DNA of 50,134 bases from assembly GCA_003696675.1 (NCBI GenBank), contig RFGH01000206.1, positions 1-50,134 of the forward strand, given 5' to 3'. Origin of the DNA: Planctomycetota bacterium (GTDB lineage Bacteria; Planctomycetota; Phycisphaerae; Phycisphaerales; UBA1924). The notes below the pieces were generated by a model. That model was not told the DNA's origin and searched no databases. It saw nothing but the letters and a program-made list of their open reading frames with translations. A program made the translations under genes and the position numbers. Numbering within the stretch: position 1 is the first letter of the stretch; every line of letters begins with the position of its first letter. Positions 9,343 through 16,954 of this stretch are shown here, one piece after another.

Positions 9343-10839
9343 TCATCCGCGCCGGCGCAGCACGGCCGCCAGCACCACCACGCCCGCCAAACCGAGCGAC
9401 AGCATCACAATCAGGACGGCCCCGAGCCGGAAGGCCTTGCCCAGCACGCGGTCGACCGCCGACTCGGCGTCGGCGATCCGCCGCTCCACCAGCGCCAGCC
9501 GGGCCTCGAGCACCTCGGGGTCGGTCGCGCCGGTCAGGGACTCGGTCAGGCGGGTCAGTTCCGACGCGGCCGCGGTGGTCTCGCGCATCATCGCCGTGTA
9601 CTCGGTGATGTCGAACGGCTCGGCGTCGGGGTCCTTCGGCCCGTCGACACGCAACCGGGTCATCAGGTCGGAGAAAGCCTTCGTCGTCTCGCGGACGGAC
9701 TCGGAGAGCGTGGTGGCCGAGTCGGTGGCTTCGCGGAGTTCGGTCAGCATCGGGGCGAGCCGGGCCTGCTCGTCGGCGATCTGCCCGATCAACGCCTCGC
9801 GCTCGGCCCGCAGCCCCGCGATGGCCTGATCGATCGCGGCCTGCCGCTGCGTATCGATGATGCCGCCGGCCTGTTCGATGGCCGCGGCCCGCTCGGCGGC
9901 GATCATCTCGGGAAGATCGGCGCGGATGGACTCAACCTGCGCGGTCAGATCGGCAACCGACTCGCTCACCCGTTGCATCACGGCGAGCACCTCGCGGGTC
10001 TCGGGCTCGCTCACGGTATCGATGAACAGCAGTTCCGCCTGCCAACTGATCAGCACCGGCATGCGCTGCAGGTAGAAGAACGCCCGCTCGGCAAACAAGC
10101 GGGTCTGCTCCAGCTCGCGCGTGGTCGGGTCGAGCCCGGACAGCGGATCGATGAACAAAAAGCCGAAGACATTGGATGGGCGGCCCTGCTGGGCCTGCAC
10201 CACCGCCTGTCGCGCGGCCGAGAAGTCCGACAGACGCACATATGCCGCGAACTTGCGGTCGGGGTTCTCCTCCAGCCACCGTGCGATGAGCCGGTCGACC
10301 TCGGCGAGCTGATCGGCCGTCAGCGTGCCGGCCGCCAGCCCGCGGATCTCCCGCTCTGCCGAATCGAACACTGCCCGGATGGCGTCGCCCTCGGGCCCGA
10401 AGTGCGCGGGCGCGATGTTCCGCTCGACCAGCGCCCGCTGCAGCGAGATCATCACCAGCATGTCGACCATCGCGATGCGCGGGTTGGTCGACGCGGCGAT
10501 CACCGTCGCGCCCTGCGCCACCGTGTACTTGAGCCGGTGGGCGATCACGCGGGACTCGACCGACGGCGAGTTCTCCTCGACCTTGTCCATCGCCTCGGCC
10601 AGCCGCACCGTCAGATCATCCGCGAAGTCCATCACCTGCGACTGCAGCCGCTTGGCGTCCGCGGCCGTCATCGCCCCGGATTGCTGCACCACCGCCGCCG
10701 CCTCCGGCGTGGGCGCCGACGCCCCTGCGTCGGCCGGCGAGGCGGCGGGCGGCGGGGCCGGCTCGGTCCGGGGCAGCGAGCAGGACGCGAGCACCAGGCA
10801 CGCGCTCAACGGAACGAGGACTGATCGTGGGCGGGTCAT
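9343..10839 (-). CDS. Lipoprotein with coiled coil and C-terminal membrane anchor
   Basis: A 498-residue protein with a lipoprotein signal (basic start, hydrophobic core, lipobox LASC with Cys20), then a Pro/Ala-rich linker. Residues about 60-230 form a helical domain (sensing or packing helices, LVMISLQRALVERN). A long coiled coil covers about 320-430, and one transmembrane helix with an Arg-rich end covers about 473-495 (AVLIVMLSLGLAGVVVLAAV). Lipid at one end and a membrane helix at the other suggest it could bridge membranes or loop in the periplasm. No family name recognised. The ATG at 10839 follows GACAAT by 6 nt and lacks a Shine-Dalgarno. The longer upstream frame is not protein-like. 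Its stop faces the hybrid kinase stop 13 nt away. Confidence 0.75.
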   Translation of the reverse strand: MTRPRSVLVPLSACLVLASCSLPRTEPAPPPAASPADAGASAPTPEAAAVVQQSGAMTAADAKRLQSQVMDFADDLTVRLAEAMDKVEENSPSVESRVIAHRLKYTVAQGATVIAASTNPRIAMVDMLVMISLQRALVERNIAPAHFGPEGDAIRAVFDSAEREIRGLAAGTLTADQLAEVDRLIARWLEENPDRKFAAYVRLSDFSAARQAVVQAQQGRPSNVFGFLFIDPLSGLDPTTRELEQTRLFAERAFFYLQRMPVLISWQAELLFIDTVSEPETREVLAVMQRVSESVADLTAQVESIRADLPEMIAAERAAAIEQAGGIIDTQRQAAIDQAIAGLRAEREALIGQIADEQARLAPMLTELREATDSATTLSESVRETTKAFSDLMTRLRVDGPKDPDAEPFDITEYTAMMRETTAAASELTRLTESLTGATDPEVLEARLALVERRIADAESAVDRVLGKAFRLGAVLIVMLSLGLAGVVVLAAVLRRRG

Positions 10840-10948
10840 GGGCGGATTGTCGCGGGCGGCGGGCGGCGGATCAATGACGAACTCTGAGAAGCGCACGAAT
10901 ACGCGCCGACGGGTGCCGAGGCTTGGTTTGCAAGCCCTGAAGGGGCGT

Positions 10949-11665
10949 TCATGTCGCAGCTTGGTCAGGCTTGCCGATTGAGCTGCCGCACTCCGGGCAA
11001 ACCGGTGCGGTGAGCCCGGTGAGGTCATAGCCGCAAGTTTGGCATCCGGCCGATCGGCGCTGTGGCCACAATCGAATCACGAGAATCGATTGAGCGATGC
11101 ACAGGTACAGAAGAAACAGGCCGATCGCATCAAGCAAAGCTCCGGGCCGGATCGAGAAGCTGCGTCTCGGCACACCGGCGATATCGGGGTGTGATACCGC
11201 GAGCATCGCTGGACTCACAGCAGGCTTCAGCTCGAGTATCTGCGGTGGCTCAGTTTCGAATGAGATGAACTCTGTCTCCGGCCATGCCGTCCAACCGTCG
11301 ATACGCCAGCTGGCTCCCCAGATTCCACCCCAACGGCTGTAGCGGACTCCTCTCACGATCTCAACGCTCGCGCCGTTTGCGAGCGCTTCCCCGACCTGCT
11401 TTTCGTAGTCTTCAGCCGTATCCGGAATGGTGTATGTCGACGAGCCATCGTTGACTGACGCGATCTGGTACAACCAAGGAGTGACCATCACCCGCGCCGA
11501 ACGCCACTTCGCATACAGCGTCGGAAGCAGGGGGCCCTTTCTGGCGGTGAATATTGGCTGGCTACCCCACAGCACCGAGAGCACGGTAAAGCTGAGGAGC
11601 AGAGCGCAGAGCGTCACAAGTTTTATGAGCTCGCGGCTGAGTTGATTTTTCCTGCCGCTCGACAT
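10949..11665 (-). CDS. Membrane protein with C-terminal zinc ribbon
   Basis: A 238-residue protein with transmembrane helices at about 12-33 and 178-198, a mostly extracytoplasmic middle, and a cytoplasmic tail with a four-Cys zinc ribbon (CQTCGYDLTGL then CPECG, residues about 208-225). This CxxCGYDLxGL...CPxCG ribbon recurs at the ends of many otherwise unrelated planctomycete proteins; its role is not known to me. The ATG follows the amidohydrolase stop by 5 nt and its Shine-Dalgarno (GGGAG) overlaps that gene's end, so the two are co-transcribed and probably coupled. Confidence 0.7.
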   Translation of the reverse strand: MSSGRKNQLSRELIKLVTLCALLLSFTVLSVLWGSQPIFTARKGPLLPTLYAKWRSARVMVTPWLYQIASVNDGSSTYTIPDTAEDYEKQVGEALANGASVEIVRGVRYSRWGGIWGASWRIDGWTAWPETEFISFETEPPQILELKPAVSPAMLAVSHPDIAGVPRRSFSIRPGALLDAIGLFLLYLCIAQSILVIRLWPQRRSAGCQTCGYDLTGLTAPVCPECGSSIGKPDQAAT

Positions 11666-11670
11666 CCAAC

Positions 11671-12990
11671 CTACTCCCTGTACACCGCCCCATCCTTCAT
11701 CACAAACTCCACCCGCTGATACGCCGTCACGTCCTCCATCGGATCCGAGTCGAGCCCGACAAGGTCCGCCAGCTTGCCCGGTTCGATCGTGCCCAGTTTG
11801 TCCGAGACGCCGATCAGGTCGGCCGCGTTGATGGTGGCGGTCTTCAGGCAGTCCTGCGGGCTCATGCCGGCCTCGTGCATGTAGACGAACTCGAGGGCGT
11901 TGGTGCCGTGGGCGCCCACGCCCACATCGGTGCCGAAGGCGACCTTCACGCCCGCCTTGTGGGCACGCCCGAAGGCGCCTTGGATCACCGGGCCGACGGC
12001 CGCGGCTTTGGAACGCACGGCCATCGGGAAGTAGCCGTCCTCCTTGGCCTTCTCCTCGACGAACTTGCCCGCGTGGATGGTGGGGACGAGGTATGCGCCC
12101 TTCTCGATGAACAGCGCGATGGCCTCGTCGTCCAGGTAGGTGCCGTGTTCGATCGACGCGACGCCGGCCCGCAGCGCGGCCTTGATGCCGTCGGCCCCGT
12201 GCGCGTGGGCCGCCACCTTGCGACCCATCATGCGGGCCGCCTCGACGATCGACTCCAGCTCGTCGTCGAAGAACTGCTGGTCCACACCGGCGGCGGTGGG
12301 CGAGAGCACCCCGCCCGTCGCGGTGATCTTGATCAGGTCCACGCCCTCGCGCACGCGGGCGCGCACGGCCTTGCGCACCTCGGACGGACCGTCGGCCGGC
12401 GCGGTCTCCGGGCCCTGCTCGGGGCGCAGCACGGGCGACAGCGCGTTGGTCCCGTCGCCGTGCCCGCCGGTGACGGTCACGGATGGGCCGGAGACGAACA
12501 TCCGCGGACCGGGGATGACGCCCTGGTTGATCCGATCGCGCAGCGCCAGCCCCGTCTGTCCGCCCGAGCCGACATTGCGCACGGTTGTAAAGCCGGCCAT
12601 CAGGGTCTTCTCGGCGTTCACAACGCCGTCGATCACGGCGTAGGCCTCGGTCTCCTGCATCGTGCGGCGCATCCGCTCGAGCGGTGGCAGGGACTGGCCG
12701 GTCAGGTGGGTGTGGCAGTCCATCAGCCCGGGCACCACGAAGCGGTCTTTCAGATCGATCACGCGGGACTCAACCCCGGGGTCGAAGAGGTCGTCCGTAT
12801 CGCGGTAGCCCTCCATCACGCGGTCGATGGTGTCGCCGAGGATGACCACGGTGGCTTCGCGGATCGGAGGCTCGCCGGGCACGGCGTAGAGGGTGCCGAT
12901 ATGGACGATGGTCCGGGTGTCCTCGCCCGCCATCGCGGGCATGGCCAAGGACGCAACGGCGAGCAGGTAGAACGGGCGGCGGGTGGGCAT
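11671..12990 (-). CDS. Secreted amidohydrolase (imidazolonepropionase/prolidase-like)
   Basis: A 439-residue metal-dependent hydrolase of the amidohydrolase superfamily. An N-terminal signal peptide (LLAVASLAMPAMA) suggests a periplasmic location. The metal-binding HxH motif appears as MDCHTHLTG. The later conserved parts are LIKITATGGVLSP, the His pair in VAAHAHG and SIEHGTY, and the Asp in VAFGTDVGVG. The C-terminus returns to the composite beta domain (GTIEPGKLADLVGLDSDP). Members hydrolyse cyclic amides or the N-terminal peptide bond of dipeptides; the substrate cannot be read from sequence. AAGGAG lies just upstream of the ATG. It is transcribed away from marR from a shared 92-nt gap and leads into the zinc-ribbon gene. 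Confidence 0.88.
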   Translation of the reverse strand: MPTRRPFYLLAVASLAMPAMAGEDTRTIVHIGTLYAVPGEPPIREATVVILGDTIDRVMEGYRDTDDLFDPGVESRVIDLKDRFVVPGLMDCHTHLTGQSLPPLERMRRTMQETEAYAVIDGVVNAEKTLMAGFTTVRNVGSGGQTGLALRDRINQGVIPGPRMFVSGPSVTVTGGHGDGTNALSPVLRPEQGPETAPADGPSEVRKAVRARVREGVDLIKITATGGVLSPTAAGVDQQFFDDELESIVEAARMMGRKVAAHAHGADGIKAALRAGVASIEHGTYLDDEAIALFIEKGAYLVPTIHAGKFVEEKAKEDGYFPMAVRSKAAAVGPVIQGAFGRAHKAGVKVAFGTDVGVGAHGTNALEFVYMHEAGMSPQDCLKTATINAADLIGVSDKLGTIEPGKLADLVGLDSDPMEDVTAYQRVEFVMKDGAVYRE

Positions 12991-13055
12991 CGATGGAACT
13001 CCTTGGAACCGGCGAGGATACCGCGCCGTGCGGCTGGCAGGAAACCGCTATCCTT

Positions 13056-13065
13056 TGTTTGAACA
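13056..13065 (+). promoter_or_regulatory. Putative MarR operator before marR
   Basis: TGTTTGAACA forms a TGT-N4-ACA inverted repeat in the gap between the amidohydrolase and marR. It lies just after a -10-like TATCCT (13049-13054), so it would cover the start point of marR. The wider match TTTGTT-N3-ACAGA recurs before pirin. Confidence 0.45.
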
Positions 13066-13082
13066 GAATCTGGAGACTCGGC

Positions 13083-13613
13083 ATGAGCACCGGACGCCTG
13101 CGCGAACAGGTCGGCAAGAAATCCCCGTTCGATTCCCCCGCCCAAGAGGCGTACCTGAACCTCCTCCGCTCGGCCAACGAACTCTCCGGACCGTTCCACG
13201 CCTTGTTCAAGAGGCACCACCTCACCGAGGCAACTTACAATGTGCTCCGCATCCTGCGGGGGCACCTCCGAAGCGGCGACGAGCAGGGCGTCCGAGCCTC
13301 GAGCATCGGCTGCGAGATGGTCGTGCGCGTGCCGGATGTGACGCGCCTGGTCGACCGGCTGGTGTCGATGGGGCTGGCCGAGCGGTGCGCCTGTGACCAC
13401 GACCGACGCGTCGTGTTCGTCCGGATCACCGAGCAGGGGCTGAAACTGCTCGATGATCTCGACGAACCCGTGCTGGCCCTGCACCGCGCCACGCTGGGAC
13501 ACCTGAGCGAGACCGATCTGCGCGAACTGAATCGGTTGCTCGAGCTGTCCCGACACGAGGTTGAGCGGATGAAGCGTGAGGGGTTGTGCCCGCTGGAAGG
13601 GGACGAGGCTTGA
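13083..13613 (+). CDS. MarR-family transcriptional regulator
   Basis: A 176-residue winged-helix regulator. The helix-turn-helix region spans about 47-95 (LTEATYNVLRILRG, VPDVTRLVDRLVSMGLAER) and is followed by the wing with the family signature DRRVVFVRITEQG. Cysteines at 77, 102 and 104 (the last two in the wing as CAC) could sense oxidants or quinones; this is inference. The ATG at 13083 has GGAG upstream. The stop overlaps the TTG start of the flavodoxin-like gene, and pirin follows. MarR-type repressors next to flavodoxin/quinone-reductase and pirin genes usually answer electrophile or quinone stress, and TGT-N4-ACA sites before marR and pirin suggest autoregulation. Confidence 0.85.
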   Translation: MSTGRLREQVGKKSPFDSPAQEAYLNLLRSANELSGPFHALFKRHHLTEATYNVLRILRGHLRSGDEQGVRASSIGCEMVVRVPDVTRLVDRLVSMGLAERCACDHDRRVVFVRITEQGLKLLDDLDEPVLALHRATLGHLSETDLRELNRLLELSRHEVERMKREGLCPLEGDEA

Positions 13614-14185
13614 AGATCGTGGTGGCGTATCAGTCGGGGTTCGGTCACACGGCCGCGGTGGCGCGGTCGGTGGTCGAGGGCGCGAAGTCTGTTCCCGGCG
13701 CCGAGGTCACGCTGATCGATGTGGACACCCTGCCGGGCCCCGGGCCGGACCGCGCACTGCCCGACGCGTGGATGCCGCTGAACGAAGCCGACGCGATCAT
13801 CTTCGGGTGCCCCACCTACATGGGGACGGTCTCGGCAGGCTTCAAGCGGTTCATGGACCACACGGGGGCGTTGTGGTTCACGCAGGCGTGGAAGGACAAG
13901 ATGGCCGCCGGATTTACGAACGCGGCCGGGCTGTCGGGTGACAAGTTGAACACGCTGGTGGCGATGTCGCTGTTCGCGGCCCAGCACTCGATGGTGTGGG
14001 TCAGCCAGGGGGTGTTCATGGAGGAGGGGGGCATCAACCGCATGGGGGCGTGGCTCGGGCTGATGACCCAGGCCGACAACGCCCCGCCCGAGCAGACCCC
14101 GCCGCCGGAAGACCACGAGACGGCCCGCCGGTTCGGTCGCCGGGTTGCTGAGGCCACAGCCCGCTGGGTCCGCGGGCGGGCCTGA
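13610..14185 (+). CDS. Flavodoxin-family NAD(P)H:quinone reductase-like protein
   Basis: A 191-residue flavodoxin-fold protein. It shows an FMN phosphate-binding loop near the start (VAYQSGFGHTAAVA), the second loop (FGCPTYMGTVSAGFKRFMD) and the third region with NTLVAMSLFAAQHSMVWV, as in WrbA-like and multimeric flavodoxin-like reductases. The likely role is two-electron reduction of quinones. The start is a TTG that shares bases with the marR stop (TTGA), with AAGGGG/GAGG just upstream. A frame from ATG 13586 exists but would place extra Arg/Gly residues before the beta strand. The overlap implies translational coupling to marR. Confidence 0.8.
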   Translation: MKIVVAYQSGFGHTAAVARSVVEGAKSVPGAEVTLIDVDTLPGPGPDRALPDAWMPLNEADAIIFGCPTYMGTVSAGFKRFMDHTGALWFTQAWKDKMAAGFTNAAGLSGDKLNTLVAMSLFAAQHSMVWVSQGVFMEEGGINRMGAWLGLMTQADNAPPEQTPPPEDHETARRFGRRVAEATARWVRGRA

Positions 14186-14198
14186 GCCCCCCACCACG

Positions 14199-14214
14199 GC
14201 CCGCCAACGCGGGC
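14199..14214 (+). other. Short GC hairpin after the flavodoxin gene
   Basis: GCCCGC/GCGGGC stem with a CAAC loop, 13 nt after the stop codon, without a T-tract. It may be an mRNA 3' end structure or a weak terminator. Confidence 0.3.
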
Positions 14215-14297
14215 TCGGGAGGCCGGAAAACGACCTTGGCGGACCCGGAACGGGGGGTTCCCACATTTTTGCGATCCGCGGGAAGAGCCGGCCTCGT

Positions 14298-14329
14298 TTG
14301 GCAGATATATTTGTTATCACAGATATATA
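14298..14329 (+). promoter_or_regulatory. pirin promoter with 24-bp palindromic operator
   Basis: An AT-rich island in GC-rich DNA. Positions 14305-14328 form a near-perfect palindrome: ATATAT, t, TGT, t, AT, c, ACA, g, ATATAT, with mismatches only at 14311/14322 and 14315/14318. A -35-like TTGGCA lies at 14298-14303 and -10-like TATATA at 14324-14329, so a bound protein would block the promoter. The core TGT-N4-ACA matches the site before marR. Confidence 0.6.
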
Positions 14330-14353
14330 CCCCACGGGGCGAAGGGAGCACGC

Positions 14354-15049
14354 ATGATCACCGTCCGCAAGAGCGCCGACCGCGGGCATGTCGACCACGG
14401 CTGGCTGGACGCCCGGCACACCTTCAGTTTCGGGCGCTACAGCGACCCGGCCCACATGGGCTTCCGGGCGCTGCGTGTGATCAACGAGGATGTGGTTGCC
14501 GCCCGCACCGGGTTCAGCGAGCACCCCCACCGGGACATGGAGATCGTGACCTACCCGCTGTCCGGCGCGCTGCGGCATGGCGACTCGCTGGGGCACCAGG
14601 AGGACATCCGGCACGGCACGGTGCAAGCGATGACGGCCGGCAGCGGTATCCGCCATTCGGAGACCAACCCCCACGACGAGCCGGTGCACCTGCTGCAGAT
14701 CTGGATCCTGCCCAAGGCCAAGGGGCTCGAGCCCTCCCACGCGTCGCGATCGTTCCCGATCGTCGAGCAGCCCGGGCGCCTGCACCAGATCGCGTCGCCG
14801 GACGGGGCTGACGGCTCGCTGACCATCAACCAGGATGTGCGCGTGCACGCGGGGGTGTTTGCCAAGGGCGCGAACGAGACCGTCGCGCTGGGCGAGGGCC
14901 GGCACGCCTGGATCCAGGTGGTCCGCGGCACGCTGGGCGTCAACGGCGTGATGCTGGCCAAGGGCGACGGGGCCGCGATTTCTGACGAGAGCAGCCTGGA
15001 CCTGCGATTCGACGAGGACAGCGAGATCCTGCTGTTCGACCTGAACTGA
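14354..15049 (+). CDS. Pirin family protein (bicupin, possible quercetinase)
   Basis: A 231-residue bicupin of the pirin/YhhW type. The metal ligands are all present at the expected places: His57 and His59 in EHPHRDMEIV, and His101 and Glu103 in GIRHSETNP. The family opening is seen too (DHGWLDARHTFSFGRY). Bacterial pirins can dioxygenate quercetin-like flavonols or act as redox cofactors; the sequence does not tell which. A Shine-Dalgarno (AAGGGAG) precedes the ATG. The gene has its own promoter with an operator resembling that of marR, so it probably belongs to the same stress regulon as the marR-flavodoxin pair. Confidence 0.92.
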   Translation: MITVRKSADRGHVDHGWLDARHTFSFGRYSDPAHMGFRALRVINEDVVAARTGFSEHPHRDMEIVTYPLSGALRHGDSLGHQEDIRHGTVQAMTAGSGIRHSETNPHDEPVHLLQIWILPKAKGLEPSHASRSFPIVEQPGRLHQIASPDGADGSLTINQDVRVHAGVFAKGANETVALGEGRHAWIQVVRGTLGVNGVMLAKGDGAAISDESSLDLRFDEDSEILLFDLN

Positions 15050-15085
15050 TCCGCAATCCCACACCATTCTCACAGACCACCAGCC

Positions 15086-15202
15086 GACGAGTACGCCTTC
15101 CACTTCACCAACACCGACGGGCAGCCCGTGACCTACGAGCAGGCAACCGTGCAACGGTGGGAGAACGGCAAGATCGTCAGCGAGCGGTTCTACCACGGTT
15201 GA
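15086..15202 (+). pseudogene. 3' fragment of a SnoaL/NTF2-like gene
   Basis: Directly after pirin, a frame with no start of its own reads DEYAFHFTNTDG, then QPVTYEQATVQRWENGKIV, then SERFYHG and a stop. This is the typical end of a SnoaL-like (NTF2-fold) protein: paired beta strands with the QRWENGKIVxERFY motif. The upstream half of the family (about 80-100 residues) is missing. The frame continues back only to the pirin stop codon. It is therefore a deletion remnant fused up to the pirin 3' end. Confidence 0.65.
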
Positions 15203-15227
15203 TCGACATCCACAGATTCTCCACCAG

Positions 15228-15258
15228 CGCCCGGGGCCATCCCCGGGCGTTGTTCTTT
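15228..15258 (+). terminator. Strong terminator between the SnoaL remnant and ridA-like gene
   Basis: A perfect 9-bp stem CGCCCGGGG/CCCCGGGCG with a CCAT loop is followed by TTGTTCTTT on the plus strand. The T-tract overlaps the stop codon of the convergent ridA-like gene (15257-15259). Confidence 0.8.
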
Positions 15259-15643
15259 ACGCGTGGGCGTCGCACTCGATCTCGACGACGAACTCGGGCG
15301 CGATGAGCGTCGCCACGCCGACCTGGGTCAGGCACGGCGTGTGGTATCCGAAGAAAGCCTTGTGGGCGAGCCCCACGCGCTCGGCCTGTGCGATGTCGGT
15401 CACGAAGACGCGAGAGCGCAAGATGCTGGTGCGGTCCAACCCGATCTGGGACAGGGCCGACTCGATGATCTCGAAACACCGCGTGGTCTGGGCCCCTGCG
15501 TCGCCCGGCTGGTGGGACGTGCCGTCGGAATTGATCGCGACCGTGCCGCCGACCAGCACGAGGTCGCCTACGCGGGCGATGCGGGCGTAGCCGAAACGCT
15601 TCTCCCACTGATTGCCGGTCGAGACGAAGGTGATGTCGGGCAT
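15257..15643 (-). CDS. RidA/YjgF-family enamine/imine deaminase-like protein
   Basis: A 128-residue trimeric-fold protein of the RidA family, which hydrolyses reactive enamines/imines such as 2-aminoacrylate. Typical elements are ARVGDLVLVGGTVAI near the start, a middle helix (FEIIESALSQIGLD), SRVFVTDIAQAERVG, and the C-terminal strand with VGVATLIAPEFVVEIE. The Arg that binds the carboxylate in true RidA appears to be missing: the aligned position near VATLIAP lacks it. This may be one of the YjgF/YER057c subgroups with another activity. It lies 8 nt downstream of dinB and is presumably co-transcribed; a Shine-Dalgarno (GAGGA) falls in that gap region. Confidence 0.82.
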   Translation of the reverse strand: MPDITFVSTGNQWEKRFGYARIARVGDLVLVGGTVAINSDGTSHQPGDAGAQTTRCFEIIESALSQIGLDRTSILRSRVFVTDIAQAERVGLAHKAFFGYHTPCLTQVGVATLIAPEFVVEIECDAHA

Positions 15644-15651
15644 GGGTGTCC

Positions 15652-16863
15652 TCAGGTGGGCGGGGTGTCGGAGCCAGGGCCGTGGGCGCCGTGGCGGGGG
15701 AGTTTGTGGATCGCGCTGGCGCGTTGCACGGCCCGCTTGCCGAACTTGGCGGCGATGGCGTCGGTGGCCTTGTCGACCGCGCGGCGTTTCTCGCTTTCGT
15801 CGGCGTCGAACAGCCCCGCATCACCCGCGGCGTCCGTGAGGTTCGACACACCCACCCCGATCAGGCGGACGGGTCGGAAGGCGCGGGCCCACTGGTCGAA
15901 GAGCGCCCGTGCGGCGGCACTGATGGTGTCGGTGCGGTCCGTCGGGGCGTCGAGCGTGTGGGAGCGGGTGACGGTCTCGAAGTCGCCGAAGCGGATCTTG
16001 ACGGTGACGGTGCGGGCGAAGCGGGCGTGGCGCCGGAGCCGGCGGGCGACCTGCTCGGCCTCGTCGGCGAGCACGGCGCGGACGGCGTCGGGGTCTTCGA
16101 GATCCTGGGCGAAGGTGTGCTCGTGCGAGATGGACTTGGCCTCGCGGTCGGTGTGGACGGGGCGGTCATCGAGCCCGCGGGCGAGGTTCCAGAGGTGCTC
16201 GCCGAAGTCGTCGAAGCGCGAGCGCAGGACATCGAGCGGGAGCGCATGCAGATCGGCGATGGTCCGCACGCCGAGCCGGTGCAGTGACTTCTCGGCGCTA
16301 GGGCCCACGCCCCACAGGCGGGACACGGGAAGCGGGTCGAGCGTGGCCCGCAGGTTCTCCGGCGTGATGACGGCCATGCCGTCGGGCTTGTTGAGATCCG
16401 ACGCGAGCTTGGCGAGGAACTTGTTCGGCGCGACGCCGACCGAGCAGGTCAGACGGAGTTCGCTCCGCACGCGGTCGCGGATCTGGGTGGCGATCGCCTC
16501 GGGCGGGCCGAAGAGCCCGAGCGAGCCGGTGACATCCATGAACGCTTCGTCGATCGACACGGGTTGAACGAGGGGCGTGTAGGACTCGAGGATTTCGAAG
16601 ACCTTGGCCGAGTCGGCCTTGTACTGCTCGAAGGAGCCTTTGACGAAGATGGCATGGGGGCACAGTCGCTTTGCGACGGCCGAGGGCATGGCGCTGCGGC
16701 AACCGAACTTTCGGGCTTCGTACGACGCGGCGGCAACGACGCCGCGTGGCCCGGTTCCCCCGACGAGCACGGGCTTGCCGCGGAGTTCGGGGCGGTCGCG
16801 TTGCTCGACGGACGCGAAGAAGGCATCCATGTCGACATGCAGGATGGCGCGGTGCGAGCGCAC
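15652..16863 (-). CDS. dinB: DNA polymerase IV (Y-family)
   Basis: A 403-residue translesion polymerase. It has the catalytic motif HVDMDAFFASVE (Asp11, steric-gate Phe15), the second carboxylates in VSIDEAF (Asp105, Glu106), the finger region (GVVAAASYEARKFGCRSAMP), and the thumb and little-finger domains. The C-terminal KATDAIAAKFGKRAV segment is usual for the family. A weak clamp-binding motif may be present as GLFD at about 350. The start is GTG, 6 nt after TATCGT and without a Shine-Dalgarno, suggesting a leaderless mRNA. No LexA box could be recognised upstream. The ridA-like gene follows at 8 nt. Confidence 0.95.
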   Translation of the reverse strand: MRSHRAILHVDMDAFFASVEQRDRPELRGKPVLVGGTGPRGVVAAASYEARKFGCRSAMPSAVAKRLCPHAIFVKGSFEQYKADSAKVFEILESYTPLVQPVSIDEAFMDVTGSLGLFGPPEAIATQIRDRVRSELRLTCSVGVAPNKFLAKLASDLNKPDGMAVITPENLRATLDPLPVSRLWGVGPSAEKSLHRLGVRTIADLHALPLDVLRSRFDDFGEHLWNLARGLDDRPVHTDREAKSISHEHTFAQDLEDPDAVRAVLADEAEQVARRLRRHARFARTVTVKIRFGDFETVTRSHTLDAPTDRTDTISAAARALFDQWARAFRPVRLIGVGVSNLTDAAGDAGLFDADESEKRRAVDKATDAIAAKFGKRAVQRASAIHKLPRHGAHGPGSDTPPT

Positions 16864-16869
16864 GGACGG

Positions 16870-16898
16870 ACGATACCACGCGGGCGGGCAGGCTCAAA
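16870..16898 (-). promoter_or_regulatory. Putative leaderless promoter of dinB
   Basis: The minus strand reads TTTGAG (16893-16898), 17 nt, TATCGT (16870-16875), then 6 nt and the GTG start codon. Transcription would begin at or next to the start codon. Confidence 0.45.
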
Positions 16899-16954
16899 GC
16901 GCGGCGGGCGCATGACACCAAAACAGCGCACAAATGCGGTCACTGCGCGCGTGA

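Noticed and set aside
16864..16954. LexA/SOS box before dinB
   Set aside because: No CTGT-N8-ACAG or GAAC-N4-GTTC type palindrome was found in the 91-nt gap.
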